Source: SIG575 sp964474295 (GTDB lineage Bacteria > Bacillota > Clostridia > Oscillospirales > Acutalibacteraceae). Taken from it: DNA of 50,573 nucleotides. Location of the stretch: assembly GCA_964474295.1 (NCBI GenBank), contig CAYYRN010000008.1:1-50573 (forward strand). The letters are read 5' to 3'. Positions 1 through 7,054 of this stretch are shown here, piece after piece (positions within the stretch are counted from its first letter, which is position 1; every line of letters begins with the position of its first letter). Below the pieces are notes generated by a model. The model was not told where the DNA came from. It did not search any database and was given only the letters and a program-made list of their open reading frames with translations. A program made the position numbers and the translations under genes.

Positions 1-283
1 CGGAACGAACCGAAACGAGAAGCGGGTTTTCTTTATCGCCGAACTTTTTGCCGACAACCTCTTCCATCTTTGTGATGTATTCCATAATCTGAGCCTGGAT
101 TTCATCATTGATTTTTCTGCCGTCTTCATAGTACTGTGTGCAAGCCTCTGTTGTGATTGTGAAGCCCTGGGGAACAGGAAGACCGATATTTGTCATTTCT
201 GCAAGGTTAGCACCTTTACCGCCGAGGAGTTCTCTCATATTGGCATTGCCTTCTGAGAAAAGATAAACAAACTTTTTACTCAT
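1..283 (-). CDS. ppdK: Pyruvate, phosphate dikinase, N-terminal part (cut by window edge)
   Basis: Only the first 94 or so codons are present; the gene runs off position 1. The visible protein begins MSKKFVYLFSEGNANMRELL and continues with GGKGANLAEM and LPVPQGFTIT, the hallmark start of the ATP-grasp nucleotide-binding domain shared by PPDK and PEP synthase. The lack of a long N-terminal extension and the FxEGN opening fit PPDK better than PpsA. The enzyme interconverts pyruvate, ATP and Pi with PEP, AMP and PPi in the cytoplasm, a usual glycolytic or gluconeogenic step in Clostridia. The start ATG (281-283) has a good GGAGG ribosome site about 7 nt upstream. It is probably transcribed alone from a promoter near 348-376, after the HPr terminator. 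Confidence 0.93.
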   Translation of the reverse strand, partial: MSKKFVYLFSEGNANMRELLGGKGANLAEMTNIGLPVPQGFTITTEACTQYYEDGRKINDEIQAQIMEYITKMEEVVGKKFGDKENPLLVSVRS

Positions 284-347
284 GGTTCTGTATACCTCCA
301 ATAAAATTATTAACGAATTTTTTCTCCCCAAATTACAGGGATAAACC

Positions 348-376
348 ATTGTACCACACAATGTAAATTTTTTCCA
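348..376 (-). promoter_or_regulatory. Probable sigma-A promoter of ppdK
   Basis: On the minus strand, TGGAAA (371-376), a 17-nt spacer and TACAAT (348-353) lie about 65 nt upstream of the ppdK start. A TG dinucleotide one base before the -10 gives an extended -10, which would compensate for the weak -35. Inferred from sequence only. Confidence 0.45.
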
Positions 377-403
377 TAGTTTTAGGAAAAATTTTTCATT
401 TAT

Positions 404-455
404 AAAAAACAGCCCGTTACGGAATTTATTTCCATACAGGCGTTTTTATGCTGTT
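404..455 (-). terminator. Intrinsic terminator after the HPr gene
   Basis: Reading the minus strand just after the HPr stop codon, an imperfect hairpin (outer AACAGC...GCTGTT, inner GGAA/TTCC with flanking pairs) is followed by a run of T. It separates the HPr gene from ppdK. Confidence 0.6.
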
Positions 456-458
456 AAA

Positions 459-722
459 TTATTCGGCAAAGCCCGATTCAACGAGAGCAACGAGAGCATT
501 TACCGCTTCTTCTTCGTCTGCACCGCCGGCAATGATACGAATATCCGTTCCGCCCATAATACCGAGTGAAAGAACACCGAGAAGGCTCTTTGCATTTACC
601 CTTCTCTCTTCTTTTTCAACCCAGATGGATGATTTAAACTCATTGGCTTTCTGGATAAAAAACGTTGCAGGACGTGCATGAAGACCTACCTGATTCTGAA
701 CTGTGACATCTTTTACAAACAT
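459..722 (-). CDS. ptsH: HPr family phosphocarrier protein
   Basis: An 87-residue HPr, the normal family length. It has the active-site motif GLHARPA with His15, which receives phosphate from PEP via enzyme I, and Ser46 in NAKSLLG, the site phosphorylated by HPr kinase in Gram-positive catabolite repression. Having both residues argues for a true HPr rather than Crh, which lacks His15. The ATG at 720-722 is chosen because a GGGAG ribosome site sits about 10 nt upstream and the protein then begins like other HPrs; a start 12 codons earlier would add non-conserved residues. It appears monocistronic, with its own promoter at 791-818 and a terminator at 404-455. The neighbouring PPDK also handles PEP, but no functional link is shown. 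Confidence 0.93.
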   Translation of the reverse strand: MFVKDVTVQNQVGLHARPATFFIQKANEFKSSIWVEKEERRVNAKSLLGVLSLGIMGGTDIRIIAGGADEEEAVNALVALVESGFAE

Positions 723-790
723 ATCTGAAAATCTCCCACCAAAAAATTTGTTGCACAAAAATATGAGGATACCTGAATATCCTTGACATT

Positions 791-818
791 ATTATAACAC
801 AAAACTTGTCCCCGTCAA
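791..818 (-). promoter_or_regulatory. Sigma-A promoter of the HPr gene
   Basis: Minus-strand TTGACG (813-818), a 16-nt spacer and TATAAT (791-796) lie about 70 nt upstream of the HPr start. The leader contains a small hairpin (GGATA/TATCC, about 765-783). The remaining interval 819-1000 is AT-rich and shows no convincing gene. Confidence 0.7.
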
Positions 819-1000
819 CAAAAAAAGTTGCTTTTTAAAATAATTCATAAGGAAAAACAAAGTCCGACATTTTACGAACCGAATGTTTGTATATTTTGCC
901 CATTGAACAAGCCTTCTTTTGTGATATGTACTATATTATCGTATTATATTCTATTCAGATTACACAAAAAACGTCTCTCGAAAGCCGCTTTTTCACGCTT

Positions 1001-1744
1001 TTAGGCGTCGGAATTACTGTTCAGTTTTTCCAAAAATTTTCTGTCAAATTCATTAAGCTTTGCTTTTTCAATCATATCGGGACGCTTTTTTAAAGTTCTT
1101 TCAAGTGCCTTTTCGTGTCGCCATTTTTCGATATTCGCATGATGACCGCTCAACAAAACTTCGGGAACCTTTTTCCCTTTCCATTCAAAAGGTCGTGTAT
1201 ACTGCGGATATTCGAGAAGTCCCGAATAATGGCTTTCTTCTTCAAAACATTCATTATCGGAAAGCACACCCGGAATCATCCTCGAAATGCTGTCGGCAAG
1301 CACAAGCGCCGGAAGCTCACCGCCCGTCAGAACATAATCGCCTATCGAGATTTCCTCATCGACAATTTCTTCTATCACTCTTTCGTCCACGCCTTCGTAA
1401 TGACCGCAAAGCAAAACAATATTTTTCATTTTCGACAGTTCTTTTACTTTTTGCTGTGTCAAAACAGTTCCCTGAGGTGACATATAAATCATATACGGCT
1501 TTTCTTTTGTAAGCGTGCAAATGTGTTCAAAACAGGAATTTATCGGTTGAGTTTGCATTATCATACCCATTCCCCCGCCGTAAGGCGAATCATCAACCCT
1601 GTTATGCTTATCCTGCGTATAATCCCGTATATTATGGCAGTTTATTTCGACATAACCGTTTTCTCTTGCTCTGCCGACAACGCTCGATGACAGGACGCTT
1701 TCGCACATTTCGGGAAAAAGTGTCATAATATCAATTCTCATCAT
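1001..1744 (-). CDS. trmD: tRNA (guanine-N1)-methyltransferase TrmD
   Basis: A 247-residue SPOUT-class methyltransferase that methylates G37 of tRNAs reading CNN-type codons, using S-adenosylmethionine, and so prevents +1 frameshifting. Family motifs are intact: YGGGMGM near residue 55, GHYEGVDER near 114 and IGDYVLTGGE near 134, which form the trefoil-knot cofactor site. The start overlaps the end of rimM by 14 nt, the usual translational coupling of this pair. Two adjacent ATG codons are possible; the first sits about 7 nt after AAAGGA. It is the last gene of the ylxM operon here. The gene rplS, which follows trmD in many bacteria, is absent. No strong terminator is seen downstream. Confidence 0.97.
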   Translation of the reverse strand: MMRIDIMTLFPEMCESVLSSSVVGRARENGYVEINCHNIRDYTQDKHNRVDDSPYGGGMGMIMQTQPINSCFEHICTLTKEKPYMIYMSPQGTVLTQQKVKELSKMKNIVLLCGHYEGVDERVIEEIVDEEISIGDYVLTGGELPALVLADSISRMIPGVLSDNECFEEESHYSGLLEYPQYTRPFEWKGKKVPEVLLSGHHANIEKWRHEKALERTLKKRPDMIEKAKLNEFDRKFLEKLNSNSDA

Positions 1745-2249
1745 CGAAAATTCCTTTCATCGGACGTATTTTTATTATTCCCTTTTCGACATCAACGCTG
1801 ATTACAACTTCCTTTATCGCCGGAATAAGATACTCTTTTGAATTTTTCGTAATGTGCCACACATCATTCGCACCCGTTTGGCTGACATCGGTTATAATCC
1901 CGTAGGTTATGTTTTCATCATCCGCATCAATAACAGTGCAGTCGTTCAACTCCGCAATGAAATAATTGCCCTTTTGCAGTTTTGCGTCATCACGCTTTAT
2001 GTAAAGAATTTTGCCCCTCATCGCCTGTGCCTGTTCAACACTGTCTATTCCGCAAACGCTCAAAAGCGCAACATTGCCGTGTTCTCTGACAGACTTTACA
2101 TCAAGGCTTTTTTCGCCGTTTTCATCAAGATAAAGCTTTTTAAACTTTTTCAGAAATGCAGGCGAATCACACCACGGATTGACACGCATTTCGCCGTGTA
2201 CACCGTGAGTACCCACAATTTCCCCCGTTTCAAGAAAATCCTTTTTCAT
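1731..2249 (-). CDS. rimM: 16S rRNA processing / ribosome maturation factor RimM
   Basis: A 172-residue RimM. The N-terminal GEIVGTHGVHGEMRV motif is the typical start of the RimM barrel domain, and the C-terminal part resembles the PRC-barrel domain that binds ribosomal protein S19 during assembly of the 30S head. Length matches the family. The start overlaps the upstream DUF308 gene by 4 nt and the end overlaps trmD by 14 nt, so the three genes are translationally coupled. Confidence 0.96.
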   Translation of the reverse strand: MKKDFLETGEIVGTHGVHGEMRVNPWCDSPAFLKKFKKLYLDENGEKSLDVKSVREHGNVALLSVCGIDSVEQAQAMRGKILYIKRDDAKLQKGNYFIAELNDCTVIDADDENITYGIITDVSQTGANDVWHITKNSKEYLIPAIKEVVISVDVEKGIIKIRPMKGIFDDEN

Positions 2250-2854
2250 ATGTTTTCATCCTCTGAATTTATTTCTTTTCCTTCGCCTTCGATTTCTCCG
2301 TCCGAGTTGATAATGTTTTTGTACTCCCTTGTTACACTTATAAACGTCCACAAATCCGAAAGACCCGCAAACACAAAAACACCGCCGAGAACTCTAAGCA
2401 AAACATCAAGAGAAAGACCGGGGTTGACAATGAAAATTATTCCGAGCAAAATGCAGATAATCGAATTTACCAAAATACTTTTCCACTTTTTCATACCCGA
2501 TTCTTTAAGATTTAAGGCACTGCGACATTTGACTATTCCGTCCGCAAGAATAACAATTCCGAAAACGCTGACAATAAAATCGGAAACTATGTTCGGTTTT
2601 GCAATTATATATATTCCTGCAACGGCAACGATTATTCCGAGCGACAAGCCGAAAACCGTAACGTTTTTTTCGGAAGAACGGCTGAAATAACCGATAATCC
2701 GAGTAACTCCGAAGCCGATTGCCAAAGCTCCGATTATATAACCCGCAAGCTTTGCCACGGTACTCGGAAAAGCAATAAGCAAAATTCCGATTACCACAAA
2801 GCCGACCAAAGCGAAAATACTGTTTTTTCTGATATTATTAAGTATACCTTTCAA
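2246..2854 (-). CDS. DUF308 (HdeD-like) multi-pass membrane protein
   Basis: A roughly 202-residue protein with about six hydrophobic segments in a repeated two- or three-helix pattern (for example FALVGFVVIGILLIAFP, AGYIIGALAIGFGV and VFGLSLGIIVAVAGIYII) and an acidic C-terminal tail. This is the architecture of the DUF308/HdeD family, known for acid-stress roles in enterobacteria but of unknown function in Firmicutes. The start is set at TTG (2852-2854), because AGAGG lies 7 nt upstream. The earlier in-frame GTG and TTG fall inside or against that ribosome site. It sits where Bacillus has ylqD, between khpA and rimM, and overlaps rimM by 4 nt. Placement suggests co-expression with rimM-trmD rather than a proven ribosomal role. 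Confidence 0.8.
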   Translation of the reverse strand: MKGILNNIRKNSIFALVGFVVIGILLIAFPSTVAKLAGYIIGALAIGFGVTRIIGYFSRSSEKNVTVFGLSLGIIVAVAGIYIIAKPNIVSDFIVSVFGIVILADGIVKCRSALNLKESGMKKWKSILVNSIICILLGIIFIVNPGLSLDVLLRVLGGVFVFAGLSDLWTFISVTREYKNIINSDGEIEGEGKEINSEDENI

Positions 2855-2898
2855 AATCAACACCTCTTTTTCGTCTGATTTGTTTTAAAAGACAAAGG

Positions 2899-2929
2899 GC
2901 TGTAAAAAAACGGTGAGTTTTTTTACAGC
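2899..2929 (-). terminator. Strong AT-rich hairpin between khpA and the DUF308 gene
   Basis: A perfect 13-bp inverted repeat (GCTGTAAAAAAAC / GTTTTTTTACAGC) with a 5-nt loop begins 8 nt after the khpA stop. The uridines lie within the second arm and are followed by CCCTTTGTCTTTT, so termination may be partial. It belongs to a set of similar GCTGTAAAAA hairpins in this window. Confidence 0.55.
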
Positions 2930-2936
2930 TCCGATA

Positions 2937-3170
2937 TCAGTCAATTTCCACTTTAACTCTTACATCATTGCGTATTGCCGCCGCACGCATAACAGTGCGT
3001 ATAGCTTTCGCAATTCTTCCCTGTTTGCCTATAACTCTGCCCATATCGTCAGCAGCTACATTAACATGAAAAACCGTAAGACCTTCTTCTTCGACTGTTG
3101 ATGATGTAACTTTCACAGCATCAGGGTCTTCGACAAGTCCCTTGACAATCGATACCAACAATTCTTCCAT
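2937..3170 (-). CDS. khpA: KH domain RNA-binding protein KhpA (YlqC)
   Basis: A 77-residue single-KH-domain protein, the normal length of KhpA/YlqC. The RNA-binding loop is GRVIGKQGR (GxxG core) near residue 44, preceded by the typical VNVAADDMG. In streptococci KhpA pairs with KhpB (Jag) to bind RNA and influence cell division and sporulation-related genes; that role is family knowledge. It lies 72 nt after rpsP in the conserved ffh-rpsP-khpA order. The start ATG follows GGACGG about 10 nt upstream. Confidence 0.94.
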   Translation of the reverse strand: MEELLVSIVKGLVEDPDAVKVTSSTVEEEGLTVFHVNVAADDMGRVIGKQGRIAKAIRTVMRAAAIRNDVRVKVEID

Positions 3171-3242
3171 CGCTGATTCCGTCCTTTCTGTTTCCTTTAC
3201 ACTTTAAGTATAACCTAAAAGTTTGGAATTATTAGGCAAAAC

Positions 3243-3485
3243 TCAGATAATGTTTTCTTTTTTGAGAAGTGCTTTTACAGTGTCGGTAGGCTGAGCGCCG
3301 TTTGCAATCCATTTCTTTGCTTTTTCCGCATCAACCTTAATCTCTGCGGGTTCTGTCATAGGATTGAAGTAACCGATTTCCTCGATGAATCTGCCGTCAC
3401 GGGGATATCTTGAATCCGCAACAACCACACGATAGAAAGGTGCTTTCTTAGCGCCCATACGACGCAATCTGATTTTTACTGCCAT
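3243..3485 (-). CDS. rpsP: 30S ribosomal protein S16
   Basis: An 80-residue S16 that begins MAVKIRLRRMGAKKAPFYR, with the conserved VVADSRYPRDGRFIE and IGYFNPM segments. It helps fold the 5' domain of 16S rRNA during 30S assembly. The start at 3483-3485 is chosen because GGAGGAAACAAAA directly precedes it. A start five codons earlier would use the ribosome site itself as coding sequence. It is 42 nt downstream of ffh. Confidence 0.97.
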   Translation of the reverse strand: MAVKIRLRRMGAKKAPFYRVVVADSRYPRDGRFIEEIGYFNPMTEPAEIKVDAEKAKKWIANGAQPTDTVKALLKKENII

Positions 3486-3527
3486 TTTTGTTTCCTCCAT
3501 TAATAAAAATATTTTTTATAAACTTAA

Positions 3528-4886
3528 TTATATTTTAAAGCCGTTCATGTTCTGCATAGCAGACATATTAAAACGTCTTTTTTTACGTTTTGAACCCGAC
3601 TTGCCGCCGAGCTGTTTGAAAAGCTTTTGCATCTGTTTGAACTGCGAAAGCAGTTTGTTTACATCCTCAACCGTTTGACCGCTGCCTGCGGCAATACGTT
3701 TTTTTCTTGAGGGATTTATGATGTCGGGCTTTGCCCTTTCGGCAGGTGTCATCGATTCGACAAGCGCACGCAATCTGTCGAATTTGCGTTCGTCAATGTC
3801 TATATCGTCAACCTTTTTGCCGATGCCCGGAAGCATTTTAAGAGTATCCTTAATGGAACCCATCTTTCTGACTTGTTCGATTTGCTCTATAAGGTCATTT
3901 AAGTCAAATTTATTTTCACGAAGCTTGGCTTCCAGCTCCGCTGCCTTTTTCTCGTCAATCGACTGCTCGGCTTTTTCTATAAGCGAAAGCACATCGCCCA
4001 TACCGAGAATACGCGAAGCCATTCTGTCGGGATGGAAAACATCAAGATCACCGAGTTTTTCACCGACACCGACAAATTTGATGGGCTTGCCCGTAACCGC
4101 TCTTGCGGAAAGTGCCGCACCGCCCCTTGTATCGCCGTCGAGCTTTGTAAGAACAAGTCCGTCGATTCCGAGTGCTTCATTGAAAGAAGTTGCAACATTT
4201 ACGGCATCTTGACCCGTCATAGCATCAACAACAAGCAAAATTTCGTGCGGATGAACCGTGCCTTTTATGCTTTTTAATTCCTGCATAAGCTCTTCGTCAA
4301 TATGAAGACGTCCTGCAGTGTCAAGGAAAACATAATCGTAACCCTGGTCTTTTGCAAGCTTAATTGCGTTTTCCGCAATTTTTACGGGATTTTCGGTACC
4401 CATTTCAAAAACGGGAACACCCGCCTGTTCACCGACAACCTGAAGCTGTTTTATAGCTGCGGGACGGTAAATGTCACAGGCAACGAGCAAAGGTCTGTGT
4501 CCCTGGTTTTTAAGCATAAGTGCGATTTTTGCACTGTGCGTTGTTTTACCGGAACCTTGAAGACCGCACATCATAACAACCGTAGGCGGATGGTTTGCAA
4601 CCGCAAGGCGTGATTTTGTTCCGCCCATAAGAGCCGTCAATTCCTCATTGACAATTTTTATGACCATCTGACCGGGGGTAAGACTTTCCATAACCTGTGC
4701 ACCGATTGCACGCTCGGTTACGGTTTTGGTGAAATCCTTTGCAACCTTGTAGCTTACGTCAGCTTCGAGCAAGGCAAGGCGAACCTCACGCATTGCTTCT
4801 TTAACGTCAGCTTCGGTAAGACTACCTTTACTTTTTAACTTTTTAAACGCTTCTTCAAGCTTATCGGCAAGTCCTTCAAAAGCCAT
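3528..4886 (-). CDS. ffh: Signal recognition particle GTPase Ffh (SRP54)
   Basis: A 452-residue Ffh, near the usual 445-450. It has the N domain, then the GTPase G domain with the P-loop GLQGSGKT (108-115), DTAGR (189-193) and TKLD (247-250), then the methionine-rich M domain (MLPGIGKK; QMQKLFKQLGG; NMSAMQNMNG) that binds 4.5S/6S RNA and signal sequences. It targets nascent membrane proteins to FtsY and the Sec translocon. It follows ylxM by 27 nt, as in most Firmicutes. No SRP RNA gene was recognised in the window. Confidence 0.98.
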   Translation of the reverse strand: MAFEGLADKLEEAFKKLKSKGSLTEADVKEAMREVRLALLEADVSYKVAKDFTKTVTERAIGAQVMESLTPGQMVIKIVNEELTALMGGTKSRLAVANHPPTVVMMCGLQGSGKTTHSAKIALMLKNQGHRPLLVACDIYRPAAIKQLQVVGEQAGVPVFEMGTENPVKIAENAIKLAKDQGYDYVFLDTAGRLHIDEELMQELKSIKGTVHPHEILLVVDAMTGQDAVNVATSFNEALGIDGLVLTKLDGDTRGGAALSARAVTGKPIKFVGVGEKLGDLDVFHPDRMASRILGMGDVLSLIEKAEQSIDEKKAAELEAKLRENKFDLNDLIEQIEQVRKMGSIKDTLKMLPGIGKKVDDIDIDERKFDRLRALVESMTPAERAKPDIINPSRKKRIAAGSGQTVEDVNKLLSQFKQMQKLFKQLGGKSGSKRKKRRFNMSAMQNMNGFKI

Positions 4887-4913
4887 ATTCTTTCTCCTTT
4901 TTTAAAAAATCAA

Positions 4914-5273
4914 TCAGGAAAGTTCGTTTACAGCCGTTCTTATTTTCACCGTCAAATCGCTGATTTCCCTCGAAAGTGAAGTTTGCATATTAATTCTGCT
5001 TATTTCTGCGGCATAGTCACTTATATTTTTAAGCCCATCGTTCAGCTTTCCGAGCCTTGCGGCAAAGCCGAGCTTTTCTTCCGTTTCAAAAAGGAGTGCT
5101 TCCGCACGTTTTATCGAATCACGCACACCCTGTCTTGTTATGCCCTCGTTTTCGGCAATTTCCGAAAGGGACAAATCCTCGTCATAATAAAGCGAAATAA
5201 AATCTCTCTGCTTATCGGTCAACAATCCGCCGTAATAATCAAGCAAAACGGCAACTTGCAGGTTTTTCGCCAT
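4914..5273 (-). CDS. ylxM: YlxM/p13 family putative DNA-binding protein
   Basis: A 119-residue member of the UPF0122 (YlxM) family. The segment LLDYYGGLLTDKQRDFISLYYDEDLSLSEIAE... contains the family signature (LTDKQR..I.LYY..DLSL.EIA) followed by a sigma-factor-like helix-turn-helix, EGITRQGVRDSIKRAE. In streptococci the protein modulates SRP activity; that is family knowledge. It is the first gene of the ffh operon. The ribosome site AGGAGG lies about 7 nt upstream, directly after a promoter and hairpin at 5291-5355. Confidence 0.93.
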   Translation of the reverse strand: MAKNLQVAVLLDYYGGLLTDKQRDFISLYYDEDLSLSEIAENEGITRQGVRDSIKRAEALLFETEEKLGFAARLGKLNDGLKNISDYAAEISRINMQTSLSREISDLTVKIRTAVNELS

Positions 5274-5290
5274 AGACTCCGCCTCCTTTT

Positions 5291-5324
5291 AAAAAAGCGT
5301 GTAAAGTTTTGAAACTTTACACGC
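5291..5324 (-). terminator. Perfect hairpin plus U-run at the 5' end of the ylxM operon
   Basis: On the minus strand a 13-bp perfect inverted repeat with a 2-nt central gap (5297-5324) is followed by six T (5291-5296). This is a textbook intrinsic terminator for the metallophosphatase transcript arriving from 5386. It lies just downstream of the ylxM promoter, so ylxM mRNA would begin inside or at this hairpin, where it may act as a stabilising 5' stem-loop. Confidence 0.75.
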
Positions 5325-5326
5325 AT

Positions 5327-5355
5327 ATTATACAACAGCTTTTTTGATATGTCAA
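5327..5355 (-). promoter_or_regulatory. Perfect-consensus sigma-A promoter of the ylxM-ffh operon
   Basis: Minus-strand TTGACA (5350-5355), a 17-nt spacer and TATAAT (5327-5332), an exact match to the sigma-A consensus. It lies within the spacer between the metallophosphatase stop codon and the hairpin at 5297-5324. Confidence 0.88.
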
Positions 5356-5385
5356 GAGTATTTGATGTTTATTTTTGAATTTTTA

Positions 5386-7035
5386 TTATGGCTGTTCAAA
5401 CAGCGGAATCGACTCACTCTCATGCTCCCAGAACAGGAAGTTGTTATGCTCAACATAAACACAGCGGAAACCGAAAATTTCCGAGCCTGAAATCGCCGGC
5501 ACATACAGAAGTCCGCTTTGACCTCTGTAAACGGGAGCTTCAAGCTTCACTTCCTCGCCGTTTTCAAGAAGTACAATGTCGCTATTTTCCGTAAACGTTG
5601 CTTTTTTTCCGTAAATGCCGAGTGTCATTTTGCCCTTTTCCTTGGCAACATAAGCACCGTTGCTTTGGAACACCACGGAGAGCGGAGCAAACCATACGCC
5701 GTCTTTCTTTTCGGGGAAAGCGGCACGTCCGCCGACACCTACGAGCATTCCCTTATATACCATTCTCGGAAAATCCGCACGGTAAACGGGAGCAAGAGCG
5801 TGGGGAAGAATTTCATCCTTTTCTTTATCGATTATAACCTCGTCTATAATATCCTTTTCTATATCTCCGTCAAGACCGAGATAAGAAGTGATCTTCATTT
5901 TTTTGCCGTCAACTTCAAACAGAGCGAAAGAGGGACGCTCCGTAACCTCCTGCGGATAAAAAGCCGCATGGAAAACGCTCTGCTGAGAATTGCATCCGGG
6001 AGTTCCGCCGCCCGCAGTCGAAATCATATAGTGGATTGTACCCTCCGAAGGTTTCGAGAAGATTTCGTCATTTTTTATCGGGAATGTTCTTGAAAAATTG
6101 TGTTCGTGGCCCGCAAGCATAATGTCACACATATCAACGCCCTCACGCATCCACGGGAAAGCATCGAAATTCTGACCTGCCGGATTTGAATAGTATATGG
6201 GGAAGTGGTAAGCGCCGATTTTCCACGTTTTATCGCTTGAGCTTATGTCTTTCTTTATCCACTCACCGACTTCATCGGGGCCGTTGATACCCATAATGCA
6301 AAAATGCACGTTACCGTAATCAAAGGAATAGTTCTCGGTCTTCCAATTTTTCGGGCCGTTGTCGGCATAAGCCATTTTAAACTGTGTATCGAAAAATTCC
6401 GCAGGCTCGGCGTAGTATCTTCCCTCGCCCGTTTCGTAATTCTTAAAGCCTCTGTTATCGTGATTGCCGAGTGTCATCATAAGAGGTCTGTATTCCATAA
6501 TCCCTTTCATACCGGCAAGGGCTCCGTTCCACTGAACAACGTGCTGTCCGCAGTCGGTATTGTCGCCGCCCGTGACGATGAATTTGATTTCGGGATGCTT
6601 TTCGAGAATTTTGAGCAGGAAATTTTGAATTTTTGAATAATCCTGTCCGTAAAAGTTTCCCTGCTGCTGATCGGAAATTGCGACGAATGTAAACTTTTCG
6701 AGGTTTTCTTCCTCTGTTGTGAAAAAGTATTCCTCACTTCTGTTGTTTTCGTCACCGCAAGTATAAAAATACTTTGTTGCGGGCTTCAAACCATCGGCAA
6801 TCGCTGTGTGGATAAAGCTTTCGTCCCTGTCGCTTTTAAAAACAAGATTTTCGGAATCCTTTTTAAAAATTTTGTCCGTGTTTTCTTCACGGTATTCAAT
6901 GTAACCGTTGGGGACGGACATATCCGTTCTCCAGGTGACTGCCATTTGAGTTTTTGCGTCACCGTTAATTGAAATCATAATGTGGTCAGGCTTTTCGGTT
7001 GCGTGACCTGTCGGTTTTTCGTTGATGTTTGCCAT
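5386..7035 (-). CDS. Metallophosphoesterase with purple acid phosphatase-like N-terminal domain
   Basis: A 549-residue protein. Residues about 15-110 form a fibronectin-like domain (MISINGD...MAVTWRTD...ATKYFYTCGD) typical of the N-terminal domain of purple acid phosphatases. Residues about 115-320 carry calcineurin-like metal motifs: SDQQQ (121), GGDNTD (156-161), GNHDN (190-194), YHFPIY (276) and AGHEHNFSR (308-316). A C-terminal domain of about 150 residues follows with no confident match, resembling a beta-rich module. No signal peptide or membrane segment is seen, so a cytoplasmic phosphoesterase is likely; the substrate is unknown. The ribosome site AAAGGAG precedes the ATG. It lies 19 nt after the LCP gene and is probably co-transcribed with it. 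Confidence 0.88.
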   Translation of the reverse strand: MANINEKPTGHATEKPDHIMISINGDAKTQMAVTWRTDMSVPNGYIEYREENTDKIFKKDSENLVFKSDRDESFIHTAIADGLKPATKYFYTCGDENNRSEEYFFTTEEENLEKFTFVAISDQQQGNFYGQDYSKIQNFLLKILEKHPEIKFIVTGGDNTDCGQHVVQWNGALAGMKGIMEYRPLMMTLGNHDNRGFKNYETGEGRYYAEPAEFFDTQFKMAYADNGPKNWKTENYSFDYGNVHFCIMGINGPDEVGEWIKKDISSSDKTWKIGAYHFPIYYSNPAGQNFDAFPWMREGVDMCDIMLAGHEHNFSRTFPIKNDEIFSKPSEGTIHYMISTAGGGTPGCNSQQSVFHAAFYPQEVTERPSFALFEVDGKKMKITSYLGLDGDIEKDIIDEVIIDKEKDEILPHALAPVYRADFPRMVYKGMLVGVGGRAAFPEKKDGVWFAPLSVVFQSNGAYVAKEKGKMTLGIYGKKATFTENSDIVLLENGEEVKLEAPVYRGQSGLLYVPAISGSEIFGFRCVYVEHNNFLFWEHESESIPLFEQP

Positions 7036-7054
7036 TGTGTATTACTCCTTTATG

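Noticed and set aside
875..889. LexA/SOS box-like CGAAC...GTTTG
   Set aside because: The half-sites are 5 nt apart rather than 4 and one half is imperfect; no SOS gene is adjacent.
1854..2690. Long plus-strand frame opposite rimM and the DUF308 gene
   Set aside because: It is a shadow of two well-supported minus-strand genes, with no ribosome site and low-complexity translation.
3718..4212. Plus-strand frame opposite ffh
   Set aside because: It is the antisense of the Ffh GTPase and M domains, with a serine-rich translation typical of shadow frames.
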